In this document: piece by piece, positions 6,888 through 7,722 of the stretch | How the letters are laid out: each line of letters opens with the position of its first letter | Position numbering within the stretch: the first letter of the stretch is position 1 | Assembly (NCBI GenBank): GCA_035315685.1 | Contig: DATFXR010000341.1 | Span: forward strand, 1-7,722 | Length of the DNA: 7,722 bases | Origin: QHWK01 sp035315685 | GTDB taxonomy: Bacteria; Acidobacteriota; Vicinamibacteria; Vicinamibacterales; CAVVIG01 | Direction of reading: 5' to 3' | Made by a program: the position numbers and the translations under genes | The notes under the pieces: model-generated | The model's input: only the letters and a program-made list of their open reading frames with translations | The model's database searches: none | Told to the model about the DNA's origin: nothing

Positions 6888-6938
6888 TGCGCGCGCGGCC
6901 GTTGCTCAACGTGTCGAGTTGGGGTGAAAGTGCCCCGT

Positions 6939-7034
6939 CATGGCTGATGGCTGATCGCTGATGGCAGATGGCCATGGCAGATGGATAATGAACCATCGAC
7001 CATTTATGCCATCAGCCATCGGCCATCAGCCATG
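6939..7034. repeat. Heptad array C forming a long inverted repeat
   Basis: Left arm 6939-6966 and right arm 7007-7034 are 28 nt each and complementary except at two positions, with a 40-nt middle that can pair further (ATGG units facing CCAT units). Both arms are built from 7-nt units of the type GATGGCT or GATGGCA: ATGG or ATCG starts at 6940, 6947, 6954, 6961 and 6968, and CAT recurs at 7009, 7016, 7023 and 7030. It lies between two genes on the same strand. It could be a transcription barrier, an mRNA-stabilising hairpin or a small non-autonomous repeat element; no T-run follows it. Confidence 0.85.
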
Positions 7035-7072
7035 TCGCGTTTCGCGGTCATCGAGCGCGTCAGCGCGAAGCG

Positions 7073-7722
7073 ATGAATGACGCGCGCATGTCATTGCATC
7101 CAGATAACAGCGCCGCGACAGGCATCACAACCGTCACCAGACGCCGGGCGTTTCTGACCCGGCTTCCGCTCGGCCTGGCCGGTTTCGCGGCGGCGTGCCG
7201 CGCGACCGGCAACGAAGCGGCCCCATCCGCGGGCACGGCCACGCCAGCGGCCGCGCCTGCTGGATCGACGGGTGACACCGGCGGCGCTCCTCGGCCCGCG
7301 CCGCTCCTGCGGGAGATTCCGGCGACGGCGCCGACATTGAAGTGGACCCCCGAGCATCGCGATCTGGTCTACACCTTCGGCGGCGCCGCGCCGAAGCATC
7401 GCATCGCACCCGGAACGCGCATTGTTTCCTGGACCGAAGACTGCTTCGACGGCTTCGTCAAGACGGCCGACGACCTGCCGTCGAAGGTGATGCCTCCGGG
7501 ACACGACAATCCTCAGACTGGCCCCTTCCATGTCGAAGGCGCCGAGCCGGGCGATACGATTGCCGTCCACCTCCTGAAGCTCGAGCCGGCGCGCAGTTAT
7601 GCCGTGTCGTCGTTCGGCCCCGGCTTCGGCGCGCTGGTCGGCACCGATCGCACGGCGATGCTCGGCGCGGATTTTCCCGAGACCTCCTGGCGCTACGATC
7701 TCGATGCCGCCCGCAACACCGC
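7073..7722 (+). CDS. Exported acetamidase/formamidase-family protein (partial, C-terminus beyond window)
   Basis: The frame is open to the right edge and gives 216 residues. Residues 22-42 form a Tat-type signal: TRRRAFLTR, then LPLGLAGFAAAC. The cysteine at 42 sits in a weak lipobox (AAAC), so the product may be a Tat-exported lipoprotein. Residues 43-80 are a low-complexity Ala/Pro/Gly/Thr linker. The enzyme domain starts near residue 85. Its block TGPFHVEGAEPGDTIAVHLLKLEP is characteristic of the FmdA/AmdA family, metal-dependent hydrolases that release ammonia from formamide, acetamide or related amides. Upstream, WTEDCFDG fits the family's conserved acidic turn. Most characterised members are cytoplasmic, so export is unusual and the substrate is uncertain. 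Start choice is open between ATG 7073 and the in-frame ATG 7088; neither has a good ribosome binding site, and both keep the signal intact. Confidence 0.85.
   Translation, partial: MNDARMSLHPDNSAATGITTVTRRRAFLTRLPLGLAGFAAACRATGNEAAPSAGTATPAAAPAGSTGDTGGAPRPAPLLREIPATAPTLKWTPEHRDLVYTFGGAAPKHRIAPGTRIVSWTEDCFDGFVKTADDLPSKVMPPGHDNPQTGPFHVEGAEPGDTIAVHLLKLEPARSYAVSSFGPGFGALVGTDRTAMLGADFPETSWRYDLDAARNT

Overview
The window looks like a piece of a high-GC, gene-dense bacterial chromosome. The GC-rich coding bias, the Tat-type signal sequence, the very large secreted FG-GAP/immunoglobulin-like repeat protein and the 7-nt-period intergenic repeats would suit an Acidobacteriota soil lineage (for example Vicinamibacteria). 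That placement is inference; no rRNA or other phylogenetic marker is present. No tRNA, rRNA, transposase or CRISPR array was seen.

Layout. Positions 1-3425 (minus strand) are one open reading frame that runs off the left edge. It encodes a secreted protein of at least 1141 residues: a signal peptide, five FG-GAP/calcium-loop repeats, then nine tandem Ig-like (He_PIG-type) domains, the last cut by the window edge. The three units nearest the edge are still recognisable as a 258-bp tandem DNA repeat. Positions 3426-4075 are a 650-bp divergent intergenic region holding a 16-bp perfect palindrome inside a wider dyad, two arrays with an exact 7-nt period (one giving nine evenly spaced GGG tracts on the minus strand), and a candidate promoter for the rightward gene. 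Positions 4076-5236 (plus) encode a patatin-like phospholipase with all catalytic blocks intact. A hairpin at 5261-5286 separates it from two closely spaced genes, a membrane-anchored TPR-like protein (5312-5812) and a six-helix membrane protein (5826-6485), which look like a two-gene operon. An AT-rich extended -10 promoter precedes a 96-residue three-helix membrane protein (6597-6887). A third heptad array, folded as a long inverted repeat, lies at 6939-7034. The window ends inside a Tat-exported, possibly lipid-anchored acetamidase/formamidase-family protein (7073-7722).

How the parts relate. Most genes act at the envelope: a surface or secreted adhesin-like protein, a lipid hydrolase, two membrane proteins, an anchored TPR protein and an exported amidase. 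Apart from the TPR/membrane pair there is no strong sign of one pathway. The most unusual material is non-coding: three arrays with the same 7-nt period but unrelated consensus sequences, two beside each other upstream of the surface-protein gene and one forming a hairpin ahead of the amidase gene.
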